A stretch of 64,000 nucleotides of DNA from Evansella sp041820985 (GTDB lineage: Bacteria > Bacillota > Bacilli > Bacillales > Salisediminibacteriaceae). The first letter of the stretch is position 1, and every line of letters starts with the position of its first letter. Shown here piece by piece: positions 43,630 through 53,107 of this stretch. A program made the translations under genes and the position numbers. A model generated the notes under the pieces. It ran no database searches, was not told the origin of the DNA, and was given only the letters and a program-made list of their open reading frames with translations. The stretch covers positions 1 to 64,000 of the forward strand of contig NZ_JBGUAU010000014.1 in the NCBI RefSeq assembly GCF_041820985.1, given 5' to 3'.

Positions 43630-43755
43630 TTACTGACTATTTTCTTTTTTAATTTTGTTAATCTGATTCACTAAATAGATATGAAAGATAAGGCAACATA
43701 ACAGAAAGACATGAATTCCGATGTAACTTTGATTCACCTCCCAGCAATGATTCAT
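43630..43755 (-). CDS. Possible small membrane peptide (41 aa)
   Basis: ATG 43755 opens a 41-codon frame with one hydrophobic helix (YIGIHVFLLCCLIFHIYLV) and a Lys-rich tail. The ribosome binding site is weak for this ATG; a GGGAGGTG within the frame hints at a later start. Doubtful. Confidence 0.35.
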   Translation of the reverse strand: MNHCWEVNQSYIGIHVFLLCCLIFHIYLVNQINKIKKENSQ

Positions 43756-43856
43756 TCTCCATTAGCTTTGCCATCAATATGCTAAGTCTAAAAGCAATAT
43801 GAGAGATCTAATGTTACTAACTCAACTTCAACAAACGAATCCATCAACCATGGATT

Positions 43857-44117
43857 TTATTTTTTTTGCATAAAACGGTCTAGAAAATACCATGTTGTAG
43901 CGCCTAAAACTCCTCCACTCAACCCAAAAATCACACCACCTAATACATCGTTGTGAAGGACAATATAAAAGATTACACTTGCTATTGCCCAAGTTACTCC
44001 ATAGGCAGCGGAGATGATCAAAGATTCTCTCTTGGTTCTTTTTTTAAGTTTTTTCTTCACAGCAAACAACTCCAGTATGGAAAATAAGAAGCATTTTATT
44101 TTAAAGATTTCTTCCAT
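43857..44117 (-). CDS. Small membrane protein (86 aa)
   Basis: Two glycine-rich helices (about residues 34-53 and 57-77) follow a very basic segment (KKKLKKRTKRES). ATG 44117 is the start. Family not recognised. Confidence 0.55.
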   Translation of the reverse strand: MEEIFKIKCFLFSILELFAVKKKLKKRTKRESLIISAAYGVTWAIASVIFYIVLHNDVLGGVIFGLSGGVLGATTWYFLDRFMQKK

Positions 44118-44191
44118 TCAATTAGGAGAACTTTTTCAAACTTTCCTTGTCTATATTTTCTAACATTATTTTAACATAAATATTCAAATGT

Positions 44192-44211
44192 GCTATATAT
44201 ATATATATAGC
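44192..44211. repeat. AT dinucleotide palindrome
   Basis: A 20-bp perfect palindrome of alternating T and A closed by GC on both ends, in a divergent gap. It is a simple repeat able to extrude a cruciform and prone to length change. Confidence 0.85.
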
Positions 44212-44337
44212 TATCAGAAAGTTTCACCCTATTCATTCATTGGGAAATGATGTAAAATATATTGGATACAAAGAATAGCCATAAAAGTTGATAATATTAT
44301 AAAACTAATAATTCACTAGCATTCCGAGGTGTAGCAA

Positions 44338-44811
44338 TTGGAGAAGCAAATTAATTATAAGTTTTGGACAGTATGTATGATTCAAAATGAAAACAAAATC
44401 CTTTTACTAGATAGAAAGCATGATGGATTTTCGGGCTTTATCCCTCCTGGAGGAAAAGTAGATTTTCCAGAGAGTTTTGTTGAATGTGCCATAAGAGAAG
44501 TGAAGGAGGAAACAGGTTTAGAGGTTACTAACCTTATTTTTAAAGGTATATACGAATATGTAAATCTGAAAAAAAATGACAGATATATCATATTTAATTA
44601 CATAACAAAGGATTTCAGAGGCCAGCTATTGAAGGATTCTCCAGAGGGGAAACCAGTATGGGTAGATATTAGTGAACTTGACCATCTACCAATCCAAAAA
44701 TCTATTCGCAGGAGAATGCCTTTGTTTTTCAAAGAAGGTACTTTTGAGATTCACGTTACTTGGGATAATGAAAAAAATGATGAAGGGGAAGTAATTATTA
44801 GAGAGACATGA
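44338..44811 (+). CDS. NUDIX hydrolase (MutT-like)
   Basis: A 157-residue NUDIX protein close to the 8-oxo-dGTP diphosphatase group. The box is complete: GGKVDFPESFVECAIREVKEETG (about residues 40-62). An aromatic KPVWVDISELDHLP follows near 110-123. TTG 44338 is the start, 7 bases after GAGGTG. A role in nucleotide-pool cleaning is possible but not shown. Confidence 0.88.
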   Translation: MEKQINYKFWTVCMIQNENKILLLDRKHDGFSGFIPPGGKVDFPESFVECAIREVKEETGLEVTNLIFKGIYEYVNLKKNDRYIIFNYITKDFRGQLLKDSPEGKPVWVDISELDHLPIQKSIRRRMPLFFKEGTFEIHVTWDNEKNDEGEVIIRET

Positions 44812-44854
44812 GTGCTCATTCTACTACTTCCAGCTTTTTAAAGGAGTATAAATA

Positions 44855-45622
44855 TTGTTAGCTAATTCTGAAGAATATAATGACCCTATTTTATATGATA
44901 AAGAAAATGAAGCGTTTCAAAGTGACATCTCTTTTTTACTTGAAATGGCCAAAAAGCAGGGAGGAGTAATTATAGATGTAGCTTGTGGAACTGGGAGAGC
45001 AACGATCCCATTGGCAAAGGAAGGGTTTCAATTAATAGGTGTAGATATACATAGCGAGATGATAAATGAAGCGAAGAGAAAAGCAGCAAAACTCGATTTG
45101 CAAATTGAGTGGCTAAAGCAAGATTGTACAATTTTGAATCTACCATGTAAATCTAATTTCATTTATACAGTAGGGAATTCCTTTCAGCATTTCCTTACAA
45201 ACGAAGCTCAAGATAGATTGTTAACCTCTGTGAATAAACATTTAGAGATAGATGGGGTTTTTGTTTTTAATATAAGATTTCCTAGTCCAGAGGAATTACT
45301 TCAACCGAGCACCGAGGAGTATTGGAAAACATATGTAGATCCTGAGACTCACAATACAGTAGTTGTATCTACTATTAGTAGCTATGACTCCCTTCGCCAA
45401 ATTCAACACTATACTACAATTAGGAAATATAAGAACAATCAAGGAGTTCTTGTTGACGAAAAAATAACGAATATCAGCTTGCGATATGTTTTCCCACAGG
45501 AAATGGAGAGAATGTTGTTTTCAAACGGCTTTGAAATTGAACATATTTATAAAGATTGGGCAGGAAATCCAATTACCAATGATAGTTATGAAATGATTTA
45601 TGTTTGTAAAAAAAAGAAGTAG
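44855..45622 (+). CDS. Class I SAM-dependent methyltransferase
   Basis: A 255-residue methyltransferase. Motif I is VIDVACGTGRATIPLAKEGF (about residues 39-58), followed by the acidic end of strand 2 at GVDIHSEMINEA. The TTG start at 44855 follows AAAGGAG. The gene is 43 bp downstream of the NUDIX gene in the same direction. Substrate unknown. Confidence 0.88.
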   Translation: MLANSEEYNDPILYDKENEAFQSDISFLLEMAKKQGGVIIDVACGTGRATIPLAKEGFQLIGVDIHSEMINEAKRKAAKLDLQIEWLKQDCTILNLPCKSNFIYTVGNSFQHFLTNEAQDRLLTSVNKHLEIDGVFVFNIRFPSPEELLQPSTEEYWKTYVDPETHNTVVVSTISSYDSLRQIQHYTTIRKYKNNQGVLVDEKITNISLRYVFPQEMERMLFSNGFEIEHIYKDWAGNPITNDSYEMIYVCKKKK

Positions 45623-45675
45623 GTTTTCTGATATAAAAATACCTTTTTTGTAGGGGATATAGAGGTGATATAACA

Positions 45676-46230
45676 ATGACAAATCCAAGAATTCTATTCC
45701 TATCATCTGTGTTGATATTTATCCTTTTCTTCGTTGCATGCTCCGAGCAAGACTACGAAAAAGAAGATATCGCTGCTGTTTTAAATGGAGAAGAGATAAC
45801 GTACGAAGAAATAATGTGGCAATTTTCATTAGAGGATGACTTGGAAAAGTGGGTCACCGCTTACTTGAAGCAAGAGATATTCATAATAGAAGCAAAAACG
45901 CAGGGTATCACTGTAACAGATGAAGAAAAAGAAGAAAGAAAAGAAGGTATGTTTCCAGGAACTACTGCTTCAGAAAGGTACGAACTGATGGAAACGAAGG
46001 AGTTATTCGATTCGCAAGCAACTCTATTGGGCGTAACCCCCAAAGAGTATTATGAAGTTTGGGAAGATAAGTCACATAGAGCGCAAGCATACATTGATAA
46101 ATATATAGATGAAATTTTCGGTAGACCAACAGAAGGTGACGATGTAGATAAATGGGGTCAAGAAATTGATGAACATATAGAGGATCTATTTAATGACTAT
46201 ATTGAAACTGGGAAGTTGGAAATGAAATAG
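45676..46230 (+). CDS. Lipoprotein with SurA-N-like domain
   Basis: A 184-residue lipoprotein with lipobox FVAC and Cys22. The mature part begins with AAVLNGEEITYEEIMWQF and is helical, like the N-terminal chaperone part of SurA/PrsA proteins, with no peptidyl-prolyl isomerase domain. A role in folding secreted proteins is possible. ATG 45676 follows GAGGTGAT. Confidence 0.75.
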   Translation: MTNPRILFLSSVLIFILFFVACSEQDYEKEDIAAVLNGEEITYEEIMWQFSLEDDLEKWVTAYLKQEIFIIEAKTQGITVTDEEKEERKEGMFPGTTASERYELMETKELFDSQATLLGVTPKEYYEVWEDKSHRAQAYIDKYIDEIFGRPTEGDDVDKWGQEIDEHIEDLFNDYIETGKLEMK

Positions 46231-46306
46231 AGTTCGGTAACTACATTAATGAATAATGATAGATAGTAATAGTAGGAATAGCTTTTCTTATGTAGGGGGA
46301 GTGACA

Positions 46307-46615
46307 GTGTGGAACAAAAATAAAGAAAACATAGATATAGATGATATGTCTGTTGAAGAACAACGAGAATTAAGCGGAATAAAGAAACAGAATCCGTATG
46401 GTCTAATAGTTCTAATAATGGGATTAATCTCGTTTTTATTTGGACCACGTTTTGTCATCATTCCTGTCATAACTATTATACTCGGATTATTCACCATAAG
46501 AACTTTTGATAAGAAAACAGAAGACAACCCTTGGACATTTTATATGGGAATTGCATTAGCTTGTTATGGATTATATTTATATATCATGGGTTACGAACAC
46601 GAGGTCATTATATAG
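46307..46615 (+). CDS. Small membrane protein (102 aa)
   Basis: An acidic N-terminus with many Asp and Glu (about residues 6-22) is followed by three hydrophobic helices (about 31-46, 48-63 and 77-94). I chose GTG 46307 after TAGGGGGA; the frame is open upstream to ATG 46256 but lacks a site there. Family not recognised. Confidence 0.6.
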   Translation: MWNKNKENIDIDDMSVEEQRELSGIKKQNPYGLIVLIMGLISFLFGPRFVIIPVITIILGLFTIRTFDKKTEDNPWTFYMGIALACYGLYLYIMGYEHEVII

Positions 46616-46752
46616 TTTTCAAAAACAGATTAGTGTACTTAGAAATCTGGGCTTAACATAGTTTATTTGTGTCATTCTCAAATAGATGGAACTGCATTTA
46701 GATAGAGTAAGAGTGTAAACGTAAAAATTAAAATTTAGTCAGGGGAGGTTCT

Positions 46753-47076
46753 ATGTACATCCAGCCAACTTTTGAAGCGTCCGGAGTATTCACTTTATTA
46801 AGACCTATCTTTTTCACTTTATTGATTGTTGCTCTATTTGTATTTATTGTTGTGATCGTTCCAAAGCTTAGGAAAGCATTGCTGAACGGATTTGCTGTTC
46901 TTAGTTTAGGAATTCTTTCTATTTTCCTCTCGGCTCAAATACTATTTTATACAGGCATCATTGTTGATGAGATTAATCTTGGAGGGGATCCAGTAACATT
47001 TTATAGCTTTTTTGTTATTGCTGGAATATGGACCATCAACCTAATAGTCTATTTGTATACGGTTGATAAAAAATAG
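46753..47076 (+). CDS. Small membrane protein (107 aa)
   Basis: Three hydrophobic helices (about residues 17-38, 47-69 and 82-102) with few charged residues. ATG 46753 follows GGGGAGG. Family not recognised. Confidence 0.65.
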   Translation: MYIQPTFEASGVFTLLRPIFFTLLIVALFVFIVVIVPKLRKALLNGFAVLSLGILSIFLSAQILFYTGIIVDEINLGGDPVTFYSFFVIAGIWTINLIVYLYTVDKK

Positions 47077-47446
47077 ATTTGATTCTTACACTACAATCAT
47101 GCAACTAATAAATTGTTATTTCTATCAGTTCCCTATCTCAAGAAAAGGCTTTTTGAAAGTTGATATAGTTAAATGAAAGATTTAAAGAAAAAGTTTACAG
47201 AAAACTTCTTCTTTGGATCTTTTTCTGTTTAGAAAAATGTATGCAGACGAAGGAGACTTCTGATTATTTAGGCCCGCGAAGGAAGCAGGAGAACTGCTTC
47301 CGTTTCTTTTTTGTTCATTTTTATTCGCTTTTGTATTGTTTTGTTTGATTTTCTCTTTTACAATAGTAGTAGTACATGTTTTAGGGTTTTCATAGAGTAG
47401 CAAGTTGTATATCAAATTTTGATAGTAGAATAGGAGTGTTTTTTAT
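47077..47446. other. Intergenic region upstream of beta-galactosidase
   Basis: A shortened copy of the hairpin repeat lies at 47281-47301. I see no cre site or 13-mer like that at 34595 here. Confidence 0.5.
47281..47301 (-). repeat. Internally deleted hairpin repeat, copy 12
   Basis: GGAAGCAG, GAGAA, CTGCTTCC: a perfect 8-bp stem. Compared with other reverse copies it lacks the CCGTCCCC part of the core and the inner stem pair. CGAA before it matches the end of the companion hairpin, and a T-rich stretch follows. Confidence 0.8.
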
Positions 47447-49429
47447 ATGTGGAATAAATTATACCATGGAGCAGCGTATTATCCCGAGCTATGGAATGAT
47501 ACGGTAATCGAGCAGGATATTCAATTAATGAAGGAAGCAGGAATCAATGTAGCGAGAATGGGAGAATTTGCTTGGTCCAAAATGGAACCTCATGAGGATG
47601 AAATTGATCTTAGCTTTTTCGTCGATGTGATAAAAAGGCTCTTTGAAAATGGCATAGAGACAGTGATGTGTACGCCAACGCCAACTCCGCCTATTTGGAT
47701 GACAGACGGCCACCCAGAGCGATTGTTTGTAGATGGGGAAGGAAAAGTAATGAGCCATGGATCCAGACAGCATATATGTACGAATAATGCTTATTTCCGT
47801 AAACGAGCAGCGAAAATTACGGAAGCTATCGCTAAAGCAGTCGGGAATCTCCCTGGTGTTATAGGTTGGCAATTAGATAACGAATTCAAATGCCACGTTG
47901 CTGAGTGTATGTGCGGTACATGTAAAACACTTTGGCATGAATGGTTAGAAGAAAAATATGGTACGATTGAAAATCTGAATGATGCATGGGGAACGGATAT
48001 TTGGAGTGAGTATTATCACAGCTTCGATCAGGTTCCTCAGCCTGTTTCAACGCCATTCTTGCATAACTCATCTTTAAGCACAAACTATCGAATTTTTTCC
48101 ATGGAAAAAATAAATGAATTCGCACATGAGCAAGCGGACATTATCAGAAAGCATTCGAAAGCACCAATTACCCATAATAGTGGTACTTTTTTCTCCGTTG
48201 ATAATGAACAAATGTTTGAAAAACTGGATTTTGCATCCTTTGATACGTATGCATCACAAGAAAATGCATTCGCTTACTTATTCAACTGTGACCTATGGAG
48301 AAACCTGAAGCAAGGGAAAGATTATTGGGTAATGGAAACAAGCACATCTTATGCTGCTTCTCTTGAAAGTAATGCGAGTCCTCATCCAAATGGATATTTA
48401 CGATCGGAAGCTGCTGCAGCGTATGCTCTTGGTGGAGCTGCGTTCTGCTATTGGTTATGGAGACAGCAGCGAGCAGGGTGTGAGCAACCTCATGGTTCCG
48501 TAATTAGTTCTTGGGGAAAACCTACAGTAGGATTTGCGAATGTACTAGAAGTTGAAAAAATGAGAAAAGAGCTTGAACCATTCATCTTGGAAACGAAAGC
48601 ATCTCAAGCAGAGGTAGCTATTACTCACTCTGATATTGGAAAAGCGTTTATGAAAACAGAGCCATTACAAAATATGGATTATCGGGGATTATTCATGGAC
48701 TTTTACAAGAGGGTATTATCCATGGGAATTCATCGAGATGTAACGCAAGAAGGGACAGATTTATCAGGCTATAAAGTGCTCATGACTCCTTTCCTATATT
48801 ACTTGTCTGATGAGTATATAAAGAATGCAACAGAATTTGTGGAAGCTGGCGGAACGTGGATTGTAGGACCTATCACTGGCGGCAGAACTAGGGAACATAC
48901 GATTCATACAGACGCAGCACTTGGAAAACTAGATGAACTTGCTGGTGTAGAAACACTATATACGTATCCGATAGAAGGAACAAATTCGGTCGGGAAAGCC
49001 TTTGATAAATCTGCACCATTAAGTCTATGGAGCTCTATTTTTGAACCAAAAGGTGCAGAAGTTGTAGGTGTTATCGAAGAAGGGTTATCAGAAGGGAAAG
49101 CATTCCTTACAGAATACAAGCGTGGAGAAGGAAAAATTGTCATGCTTGGTTCTCTTCCAACAGAGGAAGCGGGCGATGAACTCTTAAAGACGATCATCGA
49201 TCATTATGCAGCTGATGCTGGTGTTGCTTTGCGAACGGATGTAACAGAAGGAACGATTGTAGCACCACGTGAAGGAAATGGATATAAACTTTGGGTCATT
49301 GTAAATATGGATGGAAAAGGTGGATCTGTCACACTACCTACTAATGGATTGGACGTTCTCACCAAAACAGAGCTAAACGAAGGACAATTATCGGTTGACC
49401 CATATGAATATAAAGTAATTCAATTTTAA
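47447..49429 (+). CDS. yesZ: Beta-galactosidase (GH42, YesZ-like)
   Basis: Removes terminal beta-galactose, in this context probably from galactan side chains of rhamnogalacturonan I. The 660-residue protein is close to YesZ in length. The catalytic acid is in QLDNEFKCH (Glu146) and the nucleophile in WVMETSTS (Glu297). The zinc-site Cys cluster is visible as KCHVAECMCGTC just after the acid, together with an earlier Cys in HICTNNA. The trimerisation domain follows from about residue 385. There is no signal peptide. ATG 47447 is 11 bases after AGGAG. It stands alone, 11 kb from the cupin gene. Confidence 0.93.
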   Translation: MWNKLYHGAAYYPELWNDTVIEQDIQLMKEAGINVARMGEFAWSKMEPHEDEIDLSFFVDVIKRLFENGIETVMCTPTPTPPIWMTDGHPERLFVDGEGKVMSHGSRQHICTNNAYFRKRAAKITEAIAKAVGNLPGVIGWQLDNEFKCHVAECMCGTCKTLWHEWLEEKYGTIENLNDAWGTDIWSEYYHSFDQVPQPVSTPFLHNSSLSTNYRIFSMEKINEFAHEQADIIRKHSKAPITHNSGTFFSVDNEQMFEKLDFASFDTYASQENAFAYLFNCDLWRNLKQGKDYWVMETSTSYAASLESNASPHPNGYLRSEAAAAYALGGAAFCYWLWRQQRAGCEQPHGSVISSWGKPTVGFANVLEVEKMRKELEPFILETKASQAEVAITHSDIGKAFMKTEPLQNMDYRGLFMDFYKRVLSMGIHRDVTQEGTDLSGYKVLMTPFLYYLSDEYIKNATEFVEAGGTWIVGPITGGRTREHTIHTDAALGKLDELAGVETLYTYPIEGTNSVGKAFDKSAPLSLWSSIFEPKGAEVVGVIEEGLSEGKAFLTEYKRGEGKIVMLGSLPTEEAGDELLKTIIDHYAADAGVALRTDVTEGTIVAPREGNGYKLWVIVNMDGKGGSVTLPTNGLDVLTKTELNEGQLSVDPYEYKVIQF

Positions 49430-49860
49430 GAAATAGCTAATGACATGTTTGTTTTTGAAAAAAAAGTCGTATTGTAATTCATCAGTGAAGGTTATTATCA
49501 AAGGGAATTTGCAGATAATTGCATTCCTATTTTACAAGATAAAGAATGGCTCTGTTTATATGAGGAACAGAGTCTTTTTCTTGTACGTTCGTTAAGTTGA
49601 TCAGCAATATCTCTCGTGAACTTAACAATGCTTTCATCCTCTAACACTACCATCGTTTCATCAGTTCATTTCCATCCCCATTCTTCCCAAGAATGAAAAG
49701 GGCATTTTAGTAGGGAAGAGGTACCATTAACTCTCTATTTTCTGTATATGTATAAGAAAAACTTATCATATAGTATCCAAAATCCATATTTTATCTTATG
49801 TAGTCCTGAAGTGTAAAATGGAAATGTAAGGAATTACATTAAGTTGGGGTGGGGATTACA
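49430..49860. other. Non-coding stretch after beta-galactosidase
   Basis: Apart from the terminator at 49547-49579 I see nothing identifiable. Confidence 0.5.
49547..49579 (+). terminator. Terminator
   Basis: GCTCTGTT and AACAGAGTC pair with one G-U around a 9-base loop, followed by TTTTTC. It is about 115 bp after the beta-galactosidase stop. Confidence 0.8.
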
Positions 49861-50637
49861 TTGGGAATAGATTTTCATTGCAAGGATAACAGTGATACTT
49901 ATACAACTCGACGCGCTGACAATTCGTGGATAAAAGAAGTAAAAAAACTTTTACCTATGGAGAATATATCCAGAGCAATAGACATTGGGTGTGGAGGAGG
50001 TATTTATTCGAAAGCCTTAGCTGACATGGGAGTAGAATATGTGACTGGGATAGATTTTTCTCAAGCTATGCTGGAAGGTGCAAGAAAAAACTGCAAAGAG
50101 TATCAAAATATTTCTTTTGTGCATGGAGATGCATTTGAAACTGGTTTAGAGGGAAATAAATATGATTTAATTCTAGAAAGAGCATTGATACATCATATTC
50201 AGGATTTACATGCTTGTTTTACTGAAGCGTTTAGATTATTGAAGAATGATAGTTTCTATATTATTCAAGACCGAACTCCTGAAGATTGTTTAGTAGAGGG
50301 AGATGATACTCATATTAGAGGGTATTTCTTTGAACTTTTTCCGAAATTAGTAGAAAAAGAAACTAGTCGAAGACATAAGAGTCAATTTGTAGTAAATATG
50401 CTACATAAAACTGGTTTCAAGCATATGAAAGAAGTGAAGTTGTGGGAGATAAGAAACGTATATGACTGTAAAGAGCAGTTGCTAGAAGACATAAGAGGAA
50501 GAACGGGTCGAAGTATTTTACATGAGTTACATGATGAGGAGTTAGAAGTGCTATTAAATCATATTGATAAATCCCTAGCAAGTAATACGAACATAGTTGA
50601 GAAAGATAGATGGACAATTTGGCTGGCGGTAAAGTAG
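49861..50637 (+). CDS. Class I SAM-dependent methyltransferase
   Basis: A 258-residue methyltransferase with motif I AIDIGCGGGIYSKALADMG (about residues 39-57), TGIDFSQAMLEGA for the ribose-binding acidic residue, and DLILERALIHHI (about 100-111) for motif IV. The TTG start at 49861 lies after GGGGTGGGG; an in-frame GTG is at 49849. It is unrelated in detail to the methyltransferase at 44855. Confidence 0.85.
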   Translation: MGIDFHCKDNSDTYTTRRADNSWIKEVKKLLPMENISRAIDIGCGGGIYSKALADMGVEYVTGIDFSQAMLEGARKNCKEYQNISFVHGDAFETGLEGNKYDLILERALIHHIQDLHACFTEAFRLLKNDSFYIIQDRTPEDCLVEGDDTHIRGYFFELFPKLVEKETSRRHKSQFVVNMLHKTGFKHMKEVKLWEIRNVYDCKEQLLEDIRGRTGRSILHELHDEELEVLLNHIDKSLASNTNIVEKDRWTIWLAVK

Positions 50638-50814
50638 GAGATTAGATTATTAGATGCACTTCCACAAACGGAAAAAGAAGTCTATCCATCTTAATGATAT
50701 ATCGTGAGAATTTTTTGAAAATGAAAGAATATTTGGATATTTATGTTAAAATATAGAAAGATACAATGAAAATGGAGTTTCGTACCAAAGAATAATAAAA
50801 CGGTGTATATAATT

Positions 50815-51032
50815 ATGGAATTCAAGAAATACCTCAATCATACTTTTCCTAGACTATTCTTGAAACCAAGTCTCTATAATCATTGGGGTATAGGGATTCA
50901 CATTGGTCTAGGAGAAGGAATGCTTCAGTTTACGAGTAGTGATAAGTTTCATATTGCCATGTTTGACCGTTTATTCTCAATATAATCGTGAAGATGTAGA
51001 TCGAATATTAATAGACCAATAACATTCATGCT
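50815..51032 (+). pseudogene. Fragment of a DUF3885-like protein
   Basis: The frame from ATG 50815 reads MEFKKYLNHTFPRLFLKPSL, then YNHWGIGIHIGLG, which resembles the start of DUF3885 proteins as I remember them. It stops at 50983-50985, while a shifted frame continues YSQYNREDVDRILIDQ and ends at about 51032. Intact family members are around 200 residues, so this is a frameshifted and truncated remnant. The family name is tentative. Confidence 0.45.
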
Positions 51033-51086
51033 TTTGATATTGTGCGAAAGAGAATATTCATCATAAAAATCAGAAGGAGGGATCAT

Positions 51087-51410
51087 ATGACGGAAACGGA
51101 TATTGCTATGGTGATCTACATTTCTTTTCTATTTTTAAGTTTTTTTCTGAGTTTAAAATATGGAACGGTGATGATTAGGAAAACGGGTTTAGTCTTAGCT
51201 CAGTCTATTGTGGCAGCGTCCATTAACTTAGTGTTAGGGATTATTGCGATAGTTGGTTGGTTTTTCTATGCGTGGGGAGTGAATGAATTTTTATTTTTTG
51301 GAGGAATAGTAATAGGGGTTATTATAATAGTCACTAGCTTAGTAGTATTATCATTAACCATATTTCTAAGAAGAAAAGTATTGATTAAATACAATGAAAA
51401 CCTTAATTAG
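51087..51410 (+). CDS. Small membrane protein (107 aa)
   Basis: Three hydrophobic helices (about residues 6-23, 37-60 and 66-90) and a basic C-terminus. ATG 51087 follows AAGGAGGG; a longer frame from 51042 would include that site. Family not recognised. Confidence 0.65.
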   Translation: MTETDIAMVIYISFLFLSFFLSLKYGTVMIRKTGLVLAQSIVAASINLVLGIIAIVGWFFYAWGVNEFLFFGGIVIGVIIIVTSLVVLSLTIFLRRKVLIKYNENLN

Positions 51411-51522
51411 CTGATCTGATACATTACAACAAAATGGTGCGATTGCCTAATAAGGGCAGTCGCTTCTTTTAGTAAGGAAGCAGTTTTTTATTAAAATGAA
51501 TTATTTGATAGGAGAGATAATA

Positions 51523-52023
51523 GTGATAATTAGAGAGGCTATACTTTCAGATGCTGAGGGTTTTCTTCATTTGACGAAACAAGTAGAAAACAATTCGGAA
51601 TATATGCTTTGGGAACCTAGCGAGAGGAATATCACATTAGAGCAACAACAGAAGATGATAGCAAACATGAAGAAAAGCGTAAATTCTACCATACTTCTTG
51701 CGGAAACTGATAAGGAGTTAGTTGGTTTCTTAGTTGTGATTGGTGGCGGTGCAAAAAGAAACAAGCATTCCGCTTATATTGTAGTTGGTGTTTTAGAGTA
51801 ATATCGGGGAAAGGGTGTAGGTAAAAAATTATTTGAAGCATTGGAATACTGGGCTTTAGAGCATGATATACACCGGTTAGAGTTAACCGTGGTGACTCAG
51901 AACGAAGCAGGTGTATCACTATATAAGAAGATGGGATTTGAAATGGAAGGAATAAAAAGACAATCTCTGTTTATTAATGATACATTTGTTGATGAATTCT
52001 ATATGTCAAAGATTATCAAATAA
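51523..52023 (+). pseudogene. GNAT acetyltransferase broken by one in-frame stop
   Basis: GTG 51523 after AGGAGAG begins IIREAILSDAEGFLHLTKQ, and the frame runs to AYIVVGVLE before TAA at 51799-51801. The same frame then continues YRGKGVGKKLFEALEYWALE, ELTVVTQNEAGVSLYKKMGF and on to a stop at 52023. The stop falls inside motif A, immediately before the acetyl-CoA loop, where most homologues have Glu, Gln or Lys. Everything else matches a complete 166-residue enzyme, so a single base change explains the loss. Confidence 0.88.
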
Positions 52024-52140
52024 CCTATTTTTCCTAACGAGAATAACTTCTACCTTTAAGTGGAGTATTCATTTGAACCGAGGTATGGTTTAAACATAGT
52101 ATAATTTTAAGGAGAACCCTTGCACAGATGCACAAAGAAT

Positions 52141-52172
52141 GGACCATCATTATTGATGATGATCCAGTTTTT
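52141..52172 (+). terminator. Terminator
   Basis: GGACCATCAT and ATGATGATCC pair with one mismatch position around TATTG, then AGTTTTTAAT. Confidence 0.75.
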
Positions 52173-52249
52173 AATACATAATTAATGATTACAGAGGATA
52201 AGGGAGCTAGTTAGGAACACTTCTTATACTTTTTTATAGCTTAAAACAA

Positions 52250-52510
52250 TTATCTTGGTTCAATAATCAATTTAATAGCTGTTCTTTCTTCCTTGTTGAT
52301 TGTAATGTCGGTAAACGCGGGAATACAAATTAAATTAATCCCACTTGGTGCGACAAACCCTCTTGCGATCGCAATGGCTTTGACTGCTTGATTAATAGAG
52401 CCAGCCCCAATTGCTTGAATTTCCGTTTTACCCTGTTCTCTTATCATGCCTGCAATTGCTCCTGCAACGGAATTAGGATTGGATTTTGATGAAACTTTTA
52501 GTACTTCCAT
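52250..52510 (-). CDS. spoVS: Stage V sporulation protein S
   Basis: The 86-residue protein reads MEVLKVSSKSNPNSVAGAIA, then AIGAGSINQAVKAIAIARGF, VAPSGINLICIPAFTDI and EERTAIKLIIEPR, matching SpoVS along its whole length. It has the Alba-like fold and acts in late sporulation, affecting coat assembly and septation. I chose ATG 52510 after TAGGAGGCT, which gives the standard length; the longer frame from 52573 adds 21 unrelated residues. Its presence supports a spore-forming host. Confidence 0.96.
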   Translation of the reverse strand: MEVLKVSSKSNPNSVAGAIAGMIREQGKTEIQAIGAGSINQAVKAIAIARGFVAPSGINLICIPAFTDITINKEERTAIKLIIEPR

Positions 52511-53107
52511 TATTAGCCTCCTACTTAATACAACAGATTTTTCATGCAATAGCACTTCTCTAACAGTATTCAAAAGAAACTCAAATAGAACAGACAGATG
52601 TAAAACTTAGACTTAATCTCAATAATGACTTACAATTGAATTTTCAATATTTTCTAATAACTTGATCGTAACATAAAATTAGCTAAAAACAATAGGAATT
52701 TTTGACACATGGATTACCTTTTGATTAGGAAGTGCAAACAAACAATTGTACCATGGGGAATAAAAATATGCTGAGAGTACTTTAGATCTAACCATCATAT
52801 ATGGAATGAGTGGAAGCCCATGAGACTTCTTGAAAAATGCATACGCATTTTTTCTGCGTGCGGTGCGGTTACAAGGACGCTTCTTCAAAGTCATGTGGTA
52901 GTAGAGTTTTAGCTCAAGGATAGCTCGCCAACTCCCTACAGGAAAGCGAATGGAATACAGACCAACCAACAAAGTTGTTAATACTAGATAAGTTTGACTA
53001 CCGCTAACTCGCGTATTTTCAGGGTAGATCCATTGAAAAAAGAAAGGTGTTTTCAAGAAAAAATAGAATAGATATAAAGAAACGATATTTCAATGGGAGA
53101 GAGTAAA
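52511..53107. other. Non-coding stretch with a possible decayed repeat
   Basis: A minus-strand frame of 125 codons here has no ribosome binding site and an odd composition; I reject it. Around 52850-52980 the order of GACGCTTC, TAGCTCGCC, CAGGAAAGCGAATGGAAT and GACCAACCAACAAAGTT loosely recalls repeats seen between genes in Bacillus relatives. This is only a resemblance. Confidence 0.35.

Larger units (their letters stand above)
43482..43856. other. Intergenic region with terminator and a possible short gene
   Basis: This holds the lipoprotein terminator (43542-43570) and a possible 41-codon minus-strand gene (43630-43755). Nothing else is recognisable. Confidence 0.5.

Noticed and set aside
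52679..53056. 125-codon minus-strand frame upstream of the YlmA-like gene
   Set aside because: No ribosome binding site, unnatural composition rich in Tyr, Arg and Cys, and overlap with probable repeat sequence.
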